From: a virus
Length of the DNA: 40,751 nucleotides
IMG/VR virus record: IMGVR_UViG_3300022701_000153
Span: 1-40,751 of that record
Strand: one strand, 5' to 3'
The translations under genes were made by a program, and so were the position numbers. Shown here in pieces: positions 13,770-19,800 of this stretch; positions within the stretch are counted from its first letter, which is position 1, and every line of letters starts with the position of its first letter. The notes beneath the pieces were generated by a model. The model made no database searches and had not been told where the DNA came from. It saw only the letters and a list, made by a program, of their open reading frames with translations.

Positions 13770-13784
13770 TTCTTACCTCTCTTT
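13764..13784 (-). repeat. 21-bp duplicated translation leader, copy 2
   Basis: Second copy of the leader at 13530-13550, here containing the ATG at 13769. Confidence 0.6.
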
Positions 13785-14146
13785 AATTTTTTCCATCCGT
13801 TTTTATCAATAAATTGATCTGTTAAATATTCTGCTAAATAAGCAACCGGTTCGTCGTTATTAGGATTAAGAGGATGGTTTATGTGATCGAATAAATTTAT
13901 GAGAATGTGAATTAGCTCGTGTGCAAAATGAGCGTAAGATGTTCTTGTCCTTACCCAAACGAACGAAATCGCTTTCCCTTCATCGGAAATTAATAGACCC
14001 GATTTACCGTAAGCGCCATCAATATGGTCAATATCAGTTCCGTAATGTTTTTTCACAGTAGACGTAAAGCCCTCTTGTTTTTTGCAGACCACAAAATAGT
14101 AATTGATTTTATAGATCGGTTCATAAAACCATTTGTAATATATCAT
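13766..14146 (-). CDS. HExxH metallopeptidase-like protein (126 aa)
   Basis: H76-E-L-I-H80 in YAHFAHELIHILINL is the zinc-binding and catalytic motif of gluzincin-type peptidases, and NNDEPVAYLAEYL supplies an acidic third ligand candidate (E99 or E106). The same set HELxH plus DEPxAYL occurs in small phage and mobile-element proteins of unknown role. There is no signal peptide, so it acts inside the cell. Possible jobs are regulator cleavage (like ImmA) or anti-host activity; ImmA partners are XRE repressors, of which this arm has three. That link is inference. Confidence 0.6.
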   Translation of the reverse strand: MIYYKWFYEPIYKINYYFVVCKKQEGFTSTVKKHYGTDIDHIDGAYGKSGLLISDEGKAISFVWVRTRTSYAHFAHELIHILINLFDHINHPLNPNNDEPVAYLAEYLTDQFIDKNGWKKLKRGKK

Positions 14147-14352
14147 TTTGCCCCCGCTGTTTTACAGACGTTAAATTTTTTGTATTCTTCATAATTTGTT
14201 GAAATACCTATTAAAAATAGCTCGTTCATTTTTATTTCACCTTTGAACTCTTTTTTTATCCATTCTGCTGCTTCTGCGTACTCGTGGGCACGGACATTCA
14301 GGTGCATCATTTGATCTTTATCCGTAAAATGATAGTGTTTTATTTTTTCCAT
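14143..14352 (-). CDS. hypothetical protein (69 aa)
   Basis: The ATG at 14352 has GAGG six bases before it; an ATG four codons earlier does not. The protein is His-rich near its start (KHYHFTDKDQMMHLNVRAHE) and helical in the middle. It is coupled to the peptidase-like gene by ATGA. Function unknown. Confidence 0.5.
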   Translation of the reverse strand: MEKIKHYHFTDKDQMMHLNVRAHEYAEAAEWIKKEFKGEIKMNELFLIGISTNYEEYKKFNVCKTAGAK

Positions 14353-14370
14353 CTTATACCTCATATATTG

Positions 14371-14493
14371 CTATTTTGCTTCAAAAGTTGAATGATGTTT
14401 CACGGACACGGTTGCCTTAACTCCGTAATTCTTGAATAGTTCTTTCAGTAAAGGCAATTTCTCTTTTTTGTTTTCTTGGTTCATATAAGCCAT
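14371..14493 (-). CDS. small protein like the N-terminus of a phage MAYMNQE family (40 aa)
   Basis: The product begins MAYMNQENKKEKLPLLKELF and continues KNYGVKATVSVKHHST. From memory, many phages encode a longer protein (about 100 aa or more) with the same start and a K-Y-G-V-K-x-(T/S)-(I/V)-SV-x-(N/H)-HST segment; its function is not known. Here it ends soon after this segment, so this is a short or truncated form. GGGAGCAGTGAA precedes the ATG. An earlier in-frame ATG at 14520 has no site. Confidence 0.55.
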   Translation of the reverse strand: MAYMNQENKKEKLPLLKELFKNYGVKATVSVKHHSTFEAK

Positions 14494-14589
14494 TTCACTG
14501 CTCCCTTGTTTAGTTATCATTTAATTAATAATCTCCGCCACAATTTTCACAATATCCAACAACTCAGAGCGGTCTGGTTGATTGCTTGG

Positions 14590-14799
14590 TTAGGTAGTGA
14601 GCCGCCGCTTTGCGTCCTTTAGTTTTTGAGGTGTTAAAATTTTCTTATCCAAAAAAAACAATAGCAACTTAATTGACATCGAAGGATTTCGAGTTCCGTT
14701 CTCATACTCAACTATTCGAGTATGACCAGAAAGCCCGAGTATTGAAGCAAGCTCGGACTGTGTGAGCCCGAGCCGGTTTCTGATTTCTTTAATTTTCAT
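14590..14799 (-). CDS. XRE-family regulator (69 aa)
   Basis: The protein starts MKIKEIRNRLGLTQSELASI and contains LGLSGHTRIVEYENGTRNPS, the classical helix-turn-helix of phage repressors (LTQSELASILGLS, recognition helix HTRIVEYENG). GAGG lies seven bases before the ATG. After the TAA stop the same frame stays open for 22 more codons to 14521. It could be a Cro- or CI-like switch protein or a partner of the XRE at 15491. Confidence 0.8.
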   Translation of the reverse strand: MKIKEIRNRLGLTQSELASILGLSGHTRIVEYENGTRNPSMSIKLLLFFLDKKILTPQKLKDAKRRLTT

Positions 14800-15037
14800 T
14801 GAATACCTCAGCGTAAAAATATCCACCGTCATAATTAATGACATTGTCATTTGCTTCGGCTAAAATATCGCCGTCGCAATCTTTGATTGAGCCATCATTT
14901 TGTGGGAAGTAATTATCGTCAAGATATACTTGAAATACTTTTTCAACTGCTTCTCTTTCTGAATTAGCATCAATTTCATATTCAAAATTATTGAAGCGCG
15001 TTGAGTTTCCGTTGTAAAGCACTTTGTAAGTTTTCAT
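14789..15037 (-). CDS. hypothetical acidic protein (82 aa)
   Basis: The ATG at 15037 has GGAG six bases before it. The sequence MKTYKVLYNGNSTRFNNFEY plus NSEREAVEKVFQVYLDD is like small alpha/beta proteins with a beta hairpin and a long helix. The product is acidic (KDCDGDILAEANDNV). It overlaps the XRE gene after it. No function is recognised; the acidic build is seen in some DNA-mimic anti-defence proteins, but this is only a possibility. Confidence 0.55.
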   Translation of the reverse strand: MKTYKVLYNGNSTRFNNFEYEIDANSEREAVEKVFQVYLDDNYFPQNDGSIKDCDGDILAEANDNVINYDGGYFYAEVFNEN

Positions 15038-15053
15038 TTTCAACTCCGTTTTT

Positions 15054-15386
15054 TTAGTGAACTTCTTGATTAATTTTCCATTCTGGTGCTCTGCCATCAA
15101 CTAAAATTGATTTAGGACACCAAAAAGTAATAACAGGATAATCTTCAATTACGTGATTGTATTTTGGTGAGGTCATCTCAAATAAAACAGCTTTATCAGT
15201 TTCTCTCGTAATTTTTTGTTGTGGTTGAATTCTTGGTTTTGCACTTTTAACAACGCCTTCAGCGCCAATTGCTTTATAGATGCTTAAACTACAAAGAGAA
15301 AGGGTACTCAATGCTTCATTAACATCAACGTTTTTTTCTTGTGCTATTCTTGTTACTTCGGTTATCATTTTTTTTGTTGCTTTCAT
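15054..15386 (-). CDS. hypothetical protein, first gene of an operator-controlled unit (110 aa)
   Basis: The ATG at 15386 follows AAGGGGAAAGTG. The N-terminus (TKKMITEVTRIAQEKNVDVN) is a helical, regulator-like segment and the C-terminus carries ITFWCPKSILVDGRAPEWK, which looks like a small beta domain. It is the first gene behind the promoter at 15428-15456. No family recognised. Confidence 0.6.
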   Translation of the reverse strand: MKATKKMITEVTRIAQEKNVDVNEALSTLSLCSLSIYKAIGAEGVVKSAKPRIQPQQKITRETDKAVLFEMTSPKYNHVIEDYPVITFWCPKSILVDGRAPEWKINQEVH

Positions 15387-15427
15387 CACTTTCCCCTTTG
15401 TTAAAGTCAATCATAATTTCTAATACT

Positions 15428-15456
15428 AATATAGTCCTTTTTGAGTACATTGTCAA
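15428..15456 (-). promoter_or_regulatory. leftward early promoter with operator A in its spacer
   Basis: TTGACA (15451-15456), exactly 17 bases, TATATT (15428-15433). The spacer holds GTCCTTTTTGAGTACA (15434-15449 on the plus strand), which matches the operator-like sequences at 15674 and 15701. Binding there would block polymerase. Confidence 0.65.
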
Positions 15457-15490
15457 GTAAAATATTAAGAAAAGTAAAAAAACGCAAATA

Positions 15491-15667
15491 CTATATTTTT
15501 CTTTCTTTTGCTAGTTGGAAAAGTTTCTGAATCCTGGGGTTGATCTCCCTGATACCCTTCTCAATCTCAATAATACGCTGCCTATGTGCATAGCCGAGAG
15601 TTTGTGCCATTTTCAACTGTGTGTATCCAAGATCAAGTCTAATTTGTTTTGCTTCCTGTCCCGTCAT
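15491..15667 (-). CDS. XRE-family repressor at the switch region (58 aa)
   Basis: The ATG at 15667 follows AAAGGATGTTGAC; upstream in-frame codons lie in the promoter. The protein is a bare helix-turn-helix: GQEAKQIRLDLGYTQLKMAQ, TLGYAHRQRIIEIEKGIREI. Such small Cro/CI-like proteins control early phage promoters. The three operator-like sites around it, two in promoter spacers, make it the best candidate for their regulator and suggest it represses itself. Confidence 0.8.
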   Translation of the reverse strand: MTGQEAKQIRLDLGYTQLKMAQTLGYAHRQRIIEIEKGIREINPRIQKLFQLAKERKI

Positions 15668-15673
15668 GTCAAC

Positions 15674-15689
15674 ATCCTTTTTAAGTACA
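15674..15689. promoter_or_regulatory. operator-like site B
   Basis: ATCCTTTTTAAGTACA matches site A in 13 of 16 positions (GTCCTTTTTGAGTACA) and lies just downstream of the repressor's -10 box, between it and the start codon. A block at this site would stop early elongation or cover the SD. Confidence 0.45.
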
Positions 15690-15718
15690 AATATATGTAT
15701 ATTACTCAAAAAGTACAA
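15690..15718 (-). promoter_or_regulatory. leftward promoter of the XRE gene with operator C
   Basis: TTGTAC (15713-15718), 17 bases, TATATT (15690-15695). The half-palindromic sequence TACT-TTTTG-AGTA (15701-15716, third operator-like site) covers part of the -35 box and spacer. The spacing and -10 box equal those of the promoter at 15428. Confidence 0.6.
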
Positions 15719-15741
15719 GTGAAAAATAAAGATATTATCTA

Positions 15742-15770
15742 TTGCTTATAAATACCGAGTTAAGTATATT
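15742..15770 (+). promoter_or_regulatory. rightward promoter of the late arm
   Basis: TTGCTT (15742-15747), 17 bases, TATATT (15765-15770). It points into the packaging and structural genes and lies about 24 bases from the divergent XRE promoter. No operator-like site overlaps it. Only the -10 box is a strong match. Confidence 0.45.
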
Positions 15771-15834
15771 GTATCGTGATATATTAAATTTGGAGCAATA
15801 TTTTGTCCTGTCTACAAATCAATCCGAAAAGTAA

Positions 15835-15903
15835 ATGAGCAAACCTATCGAATGGCATACCGAGAATAAAATTATAGCTGGTCATCAAAGAGTGTGGACG
15901 TAA
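15835..15903 (+). pseudogene. remnant of a phage ParB-like/DNA methylase gene
   Basis: This 22-codon frame reads MSKPIEWHTENKIIAGHQRV and then WT-stop. In phages a ParB-domain methylase before terS often begins with a 'K-P-I-x-WHTEKRK' segment and about 40 residues later has 'DNKIIAGHQR'. Here both segments are fused directly, so a piece between them seems to have been lost and the rest of the gene is gone. The family comparison is from memory. A real micro-protein is the alternative. Confidence 0.5.
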
Positions 15904-15952
15904 GTATTGAGAAAAAAAATCTTTTATATTACCGGCGATATAGTTATTCTAA

Positions 15953-16024
15953 TGTTAGTGAATAGTTCGGGTTTAGCTAACTTGGATGACAAGCGAGGAA
16001 ATTCTCACCTTGCTTTCACTAACA
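15953..16024 (+). other. structured RNA element before the homing endonuclease gene
   Basis: A perfect 10-bp stem (TGTTAGTGAA at 15953-15962 with TTCACTAACA at 16015-16024) encloses two smaller hairpins (AGTT/AACT and CAAG-GAG/CTC-CTTG). It lies in the leader of the HNH gene and is followed by CTTTTTGAG, part of the operator-like motif. Phages often hide homing endonuclease start sites in hairpins, but this one is 33 bases before the ATG. Confidence 0.4.
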
Positions 16025-16056
16025 ACTTTTTGAGAAATAACATAGGGGAAAATGTT

Positions 16057-16629
16057 ATGAAACAACCAACCGAGATATTCAAACCAATAGTAACAAAAAC
16101 CACAGACTACACCGGGCTTTATGAGGTGTCGGACAAAGGCAGAGTAAAATCTTTGAGCAGAGTAATAATGCGTGGGGGTAGAAGATACGTTCCTGGTGAC
16201 GTTATACTAAAGCCCTATTTCGGGGATATTGGTTATCCCACTATATCACTATTTATGAACGGGGTTAAAAAGAAGTATTATATTCACAGGTTGGTTGGCT
16301 TAATGTTTATCCCAAACCCGGGGGACAAACCACAGATAAACCACAAAGACTTTGATAGAACCAACAACAACAAAAACAATTTGGAATGGGTTAGTAGTTC
16401 GCAGAACGTAAAGCACGGACACACTAAAATTGACAGAAAAAAAATAACTGGGCACAAAATATCAGAAGCAACAAAAAAGAAGATAGGGGACTCTAATAGG
16501 GGATTGTGGGTAGAGTTTTTGTGCGATTATTGCGGCAATAAGACAAGCAAAAGAGAACGTGAATATTTGGCAAACGAGAAACATTTCTGCAATATGGACT
16601 GCTATGTAAAATCCAGAGGGACTACTTAA
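16057..16629 (+). CDS. free-standing HNH homing endonuclease (NUMOD4, HNH_3)
   Basis: I start at the ATG at 16057 (AGGGG eight bases upstream, 190 aa) because the 50 codons before it fall in the structured leader. Domains in order: NUMOD4 (residues 8-50, YEVSDKGRVKSL), HNH (HRLV, QINHKDFDRTNNNKNNLEWV, 77-112), NUMOD3-like GHKISEATKKKIGDSNRG (122-139) and a C-terminal zinc ribbon (C156-x2-C159 and C178-x3-C182). Such enzymes cut phage DNA lacking the gene and spread themselves. Its place between a methylase remnant and terS suggests that it replaced part of that gene. Confidence 0.9.
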   Translation: MKQPTEIFKPIVTKTTDYTGLYEVSDKGRVKSLSRVIMRGGRRYVPGDVILKPYFGDIGYPTISLFMNGVKKKYYIHRLVGLMFIPNPGDKPQINHKDFDRTNNNKNNLEWVSSSQNVKHGHTKIDRKKITGHKISEATKKKIGDSNRGLWVEFLCDYCGNKTSKREREYLANEKHFCNMDCYVKSRGTT

Positions 16630-16640
16630 AGGTGTTGTAA

Positions 16641-16703
16641 ATGAAAAAGAAAAAGTTAGACGAAACTTTGAAAAGAAATGTAACTTGGCAAGCTAATGGG
16701 TGA
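16641..16703 (+). CDS. tiny coupled frame before terS (20 aa)
   Basis: MKKKKLDETLKRNVTWQANG ends in ATGGGTGA, overlapping the terS start. AAAGG lies eight bases before its ATG. It may be a leader peptide for terS or the last piece of the lost methylase gene. No family recognised. Confidence 0.35.
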   Translation: MKKKKLDETLKRNVTWQANG

Positions 16704-17190
16704 AGGAAAAAAAATAAAGAGAAAGCCGGTAGAGAAGAACAAGGGGGGAAGACCCCCTAAACCTGTTGAAAAAAGGATTGAAGAAAAACACTTTGATTTG
16801 GCGGTGATTGAAAAACTAGCATTGCATGGACTAACTGATGACGAATTAGCTGCAATATTAAACGTATCGGAAAGGACAATCAACCGATGGAAAAAAGATG
16901 ACCCAAAGTTTCTGTCAGTCCTAAAAAACGGGAAGCTTGAAGCCGACCTTAAAGTTGAGCAATCATTATATAAAAGAGCAATAGGGATAGACTATGAAGA
17001 AATACAACAAGAAGGAACAAGCGATGGTGAAGGCGGTCTTAAACCCAAGTCAATAAGGAAGACCAAAAAGTTCATACCTCCGGATACGGCTGCTGCTTTT
17101 ATCTGGTTAAAAAATAGACGTGGCTGGAGAGACAAACAGGACATCGAGCATTCCGGCGGTGTGAAAATAATCAAAGACGACATTAAATGA
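16696..17190 (+). CDS. terS: terminase small subunit
   Basis: This 164-aa protein binds the packaging start site and recruits the large subunit. It has a basic N-terminus (KRKPVEKNKGGRPPKPVEKR), a helix-turn-helix (LALHGLTDDELAAILNVSER, TINRWKKDDPKF; about residues 41-74), an oligomerisation region and the usual C-terminal signature PPDTAAAFIWLKNRRGWRDK (about 132-151). The end overlaps terL by four bases. All features are typical of the phage terS family. Confidence 0.88.
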   Translation: MGEGKKIKRKPVEKNKGGRPPKPVEKRIEEKHFDLAVIEKLALHGLTDDELAAILNVSERTINRWKKDDPKFLSVLKNGKLEADLKVEQSLYKRAIGIDYEEIQQEGTSDGEGGLKPKSIRKTKKFIPPDTAAAFIWLKNRRGWRDKQDIEHSGGVKIIKDDIK

Positions 17191-18464
17191 CAGAGCTGTC
17201 AAAAGTTATATTACCTTCATTTTATGACTTCTGGAAAGTTGTAAGAGACGGTGTATATGCAGGACTAAAAAAAACATTCTTTGTTGCAAAGGGCGGACGT
17301 AATAGTTCGAAGTCAACAACAATATCAATAGCTTGTCTGTTATTACTTATACAGTTTCCTATTACAATTTTAGCAATACGAAAAGTAGCAACGACCCTTC
17401 AGGAGTCAGTTTACGAACAGTTGAAAGAAGCTGCGCTATTACTTGATATAGAAGACCAATTCATATTCAATAAAAATCCTTTGAGAATAACATACAAAGG
17501 TCGTGGTAATATGATAATCTTTAGGGGTGCGGACGACTCACAAAAAATAAAATCAATCAAAGTATCAAAGTATCCAATATCAGTAGTTTGGATAGAGGAG
17601 TTAACTGAGTTCAGAACCGAGGATGAAGTTTCGACAATAATCGATTCTGTTTTGAGGGCGGAACTACCGGGTAATTTATCTTACAAGTTTTTCTTTTCAT
17701 ACAACCCACCGAAACGAAAACAGCATTGGGTTAATAAGAAATACGAAACTCAATTTATACCTGATAACACTTATATACATCACTCCGATTACAGAACAAA
17801 TCATTTCTTGTCATCTCAGACACTACAAGAAATAAATATGATTAAGGAAACAAATCAGCATAAATATCGATGGGTATGGTTAGGTGAGCCTATAGGTGGC
17901 GGAATCATTCCATTTGATAATTTAGTTTTTAGGGACATCACAGACGAAGAAATAAAATCATTTGACAATATACGCCAAGGGCTTGATTGGGGTTATGCTG
18001 CACATCCTGCTTGTTTCGGACGAATGCACTTAGACAAAACTCGAAACAAACTTTATATTTTTGATGAAATATTTGGCATACAACTGAGTAACAAATACAT
18101 GGCTGAGGAAATAAAGAAAAAAGAATATCATAATGACGAAATAATAGCAGACAGTGCCGAGCCTAAATCGATAGACGATTTGAAAGATTATAGTATCAGA
18201 ATTACCGGTGCTGTTAAGGGACCGGGTTCGGTGGAATACGGTGAGAAGTGGTTAAACGATCTTGATGAATTGGTTATTGACCATAATAGATGTCCGAACA
18301 TTGCTAGGCAATTTGAAAACATAGATTACAAAGTCGATAAAGATGGAAATATCAAAAGTGCATTAGAAGATATAGAGAACGACGCTTGCGACATGGTTAG
18401 GTATGCTTGCGAACGTGACATGGAGAGAAGCACGATCAGATTTTTCAAAACAACGGTGGGGTAA
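17187..18464 (+). CDS. terL: terminase large subunit (PBSX/SPP1-type)
   Basis: The ATPase and nuclease that packages DNA into the prohead (425 aa). The N-terminal ATPase has the variant Walker A KGGRNSSKST (35-44) and Walker B VVWIEE (133-138). The RNase-H-like nuclease has GLDWGYAAHPACFG (about 267-280, first catalytic Asp D269), IIADSAEPKSIDDL (about 317-330, D320) and NDACDMVRYA (about 397-406, D398 and D401). The length is usual. It follows terS with an ATGA overlap. Confidence 0.95.
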   Translation: MTELSKVILPSFYDFWKVVRDGVYAGLKKTFFVAKGGRNSSKSTTISIACLLLLIQFPITILAIRKVATTLQESVYEQLKEAALLLDIEDQFIFNKNPLRITYKGRGNMIIFRGADDSQKIKSIKVSKYPISVVWIEELTEFRTEDEVSTIIDSVLRAELPGNLSYKFFFSYNPPKRKQHWVNKKYETQFIPDNTYIHHSDYRTNHFLSSQTLQEINMIKETNQHKYRWVWLGEPIGGGIIPFDNLVFRDITDEEIKSFDNIRQGLDWGYAAHPACFGRMHLDKTRNKLYIFDEIFGIQLSNKYMAEEIKKKEYHNDEIIADSAEPKSIDDLKDYSIRITGAVKGPGSVEYGEKWLNDLDELVIDHNRCPNIARQFENIDYKVDKDGNIKSALEDIENDACDMVRYACERDMERSTIRFFKTTVG

Positions 18465-18468
18465 TGAA

Positions 18469-18528
18469 ATGTTTTTAACAAAGCAAGAGTATAATGAAAT
18501 AATTCACCGATTTGTTGTATCGATATAG
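18469..18528 (+). CDS. tiny reading frame after terL (19 aa)
   Basis: MFLTKQEYNEIIHRFVVSI follows the terL stop with GGTGGGG about eight bases before its ATG. It is one amphipathic helix. It may be a micro-protein or noise. Confidence 0.3.
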   Translation: MFLTKQEYNEIIHRFVVSI

Positions 18529-18536
18529 TTTTATAT

Positions 18537-18848
18537 TTGCAGGAGAATAAAAAAAATGAAAGCTCCAAAAGGTTTAGTCTATTGGAAATAGCGGAAAAAG
18601 CTAACCCTCCCGAAATATTACCTAGCGATTCACCTTATTGGTGTTCTGATATGCCGATAAAGACAGAGGAAGGATGGACGGTTTATTTCTTTTATGATTG
18701 TGAGGAACTAGATTATATTTCACATTTTGTTAAGCCGGATGGGACTGAAATCGATTTTTGGGATTGGGAAGAATCAGAAGCTAAAGAAATATTAATCTGT
18801 TGGCGTGGTGTCGGTGATTTAGATAGATTGAGAGGTATTTATAAATGA
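18537..18848 (+). CDS. hypothetical acidic protein (about 97-103 aa), start or frame uncertain
   Basis: The long frame has only TTG starts (18537 or 18582). A good AGGAG and ATG lie at 18556, but in the +1 frame, giving MKAPKGLVYWK and stop. A -1 slip at CCA AAA GGT would give MKAPK-RFSLLEIAEKANP and a 97-aa product. The protein is acidic and Trp/Tyr-rich (YFFYDCEELDYISHFVKPDG, DFWDWEESE). It stands between terL and portal, where extra genes are unusual. Function unknown; the real start must be decided by experiment. Confidence 0.55.
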   Translation: MQENKKNESSKRFSLLEIAEKANPPEILPSDSPYWCSDMPIKTEEGWTVYFFYDCEELDYISHFVKPDGTEIDFWDWEESEAKEILICWRGVGDLDRLRGIYK

Positions 18849-19111
18849 GTGGATGTAAAGTAATAATAAAAGGACAGGGGAAAGCATTTCCTAAAGTTTT
18901 AATTGATGGTAAAGAGTTACCGTTAATAGATGTAAATTTAAGTTTTGGTGTAGGCAAGCCACCAATGATTGAATTAAAAATATGGGCTTACAAATTGATA
19001 GACTTAGAGCTTGAAAATGTCGATGTAAACATCCATCCGGTTATAGGTGATTCAGAAACAGCAAAATGTATTCAAAGAATATTAGAAACTAAATTCAACA
19101 AAGGTGAGTGA
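18845..19111 (+). CDS. hypothetical protein (88 aa)
   Basis: A beta-rich protein with KVIIKGQGKAFPKVLIDGKE and IELKIWAYKLIDLELENVDV, resembling a small phage structural or regulatory sandwich domain. It starts inside the previous gene's stop (ATGA) and ends at the next gene's ATG. No family recognised. Confidence 0.55.
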   Translation: MSGCKVIIKGQGKAFPKVLIDGKELPLIDVNLSFGVGKPPMIELKIWAYKLIDLELENVDVNIHPVIGDSETAKCIQRILETKFNKGE

Positions 19112-19797
19112 TGAAGATTGAATCAGAAGTAATAGATGATCTGTTTTATCGGTTTGCTACTAAAAATAAAAAAATGGACAGACTACAATTTGAGAAAGCC
19201 TTAAAGGTATTTTATAGAATTGAAAATTGTAGACCAGCGATGAATCTCTCTGAAGATGGAGAAGATAGTAAGAGTGTGCCAAAAATAACTTTAGAAGAAA
19301 AAGTAAAATGTAATTTGTTAGCAAGAGGTTTCAAAAATGAAACACTACTAAATAATAGGGGTTTGTTAGGAGCTGCAATTGATGAAACCATTAATATTAA
19401 TCGAGAGGACAAGATGGAAAGAAGACCTAGACATATAGATTACATAAACTCTGTTGGGATTGCGTGCGGTATAGAGGATGTACTCAATGATACAAAACAA
19501 TATAGCAGGGCACAAGATAGGTATATTGATTATCTAGAATCGATAATAAAAAAGACTGCCGAAGGGAATAAAGAGTCGGGAAAATCACGGCTTAAAATAG
19601 ACCTGCCTATGGAATTATGGATGAGATTGATGAATTTACTAGACAGCCTAGAAAACAAAAGAATTGAAGTAACATTATCAGAGTTCATAAACGAGAAAGT
19701 AAACTCAGATCACAAAGTAAAAGTTTTAGCCGAACAAATAGAGTTAATGCAAAAAAAAGTTTCTAGGGTAAAAGAACTATTGATACACGGGGAGTAA
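19111..19797 (+). CDS. hypothetical protein with RHH-like C-terminal part (228 aa)
   Basis: The ATG at 19111 follows AAAGGTGAGTG. Residues about 1-140 are helical and unknown. Residues about 158-195 (KSRLKIDLPMELWMRLMNLL, RIEVTLSEFINEKV) have the order strand-helix-helix of ribbon-helix-helix proteins, followed by a coiled coil (AEQIELMQKKVSRVKELL). It may bind DNA as an oligomer. It lies just before portal in the packaging cluster, where a regulator is not usual. Confidence 0.55.
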   Translation: MKIESEVIDDLFYRFATKNKKMDRLQFEKALKVFYRIENCRPAMNLSEDGEDSKSVPKITLEEKVKCNLLARGFKNETLLNNRGLLGAAIDETININREDKMERRPRHIDYINSVGIACGIEDVLNDTKQYSRAQDRYIDYLESIIKKTAEGNKESGKSRLKIDLPMELWMRLMNLLDSLENKRIEVTLSEFINEKVNSDHKVKVLAEQIELMQKKVSRVKELLIHGE

Positions 19798-19800
19798 ATA

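Noticed and set aside
15904-16640. Group I intron around the homing endonuclease
   Set aside because: There is no recognisable P3-P7 core, and joining the flanking small frames does not give a sensible protein. A free-standing endonuclease is more likely.
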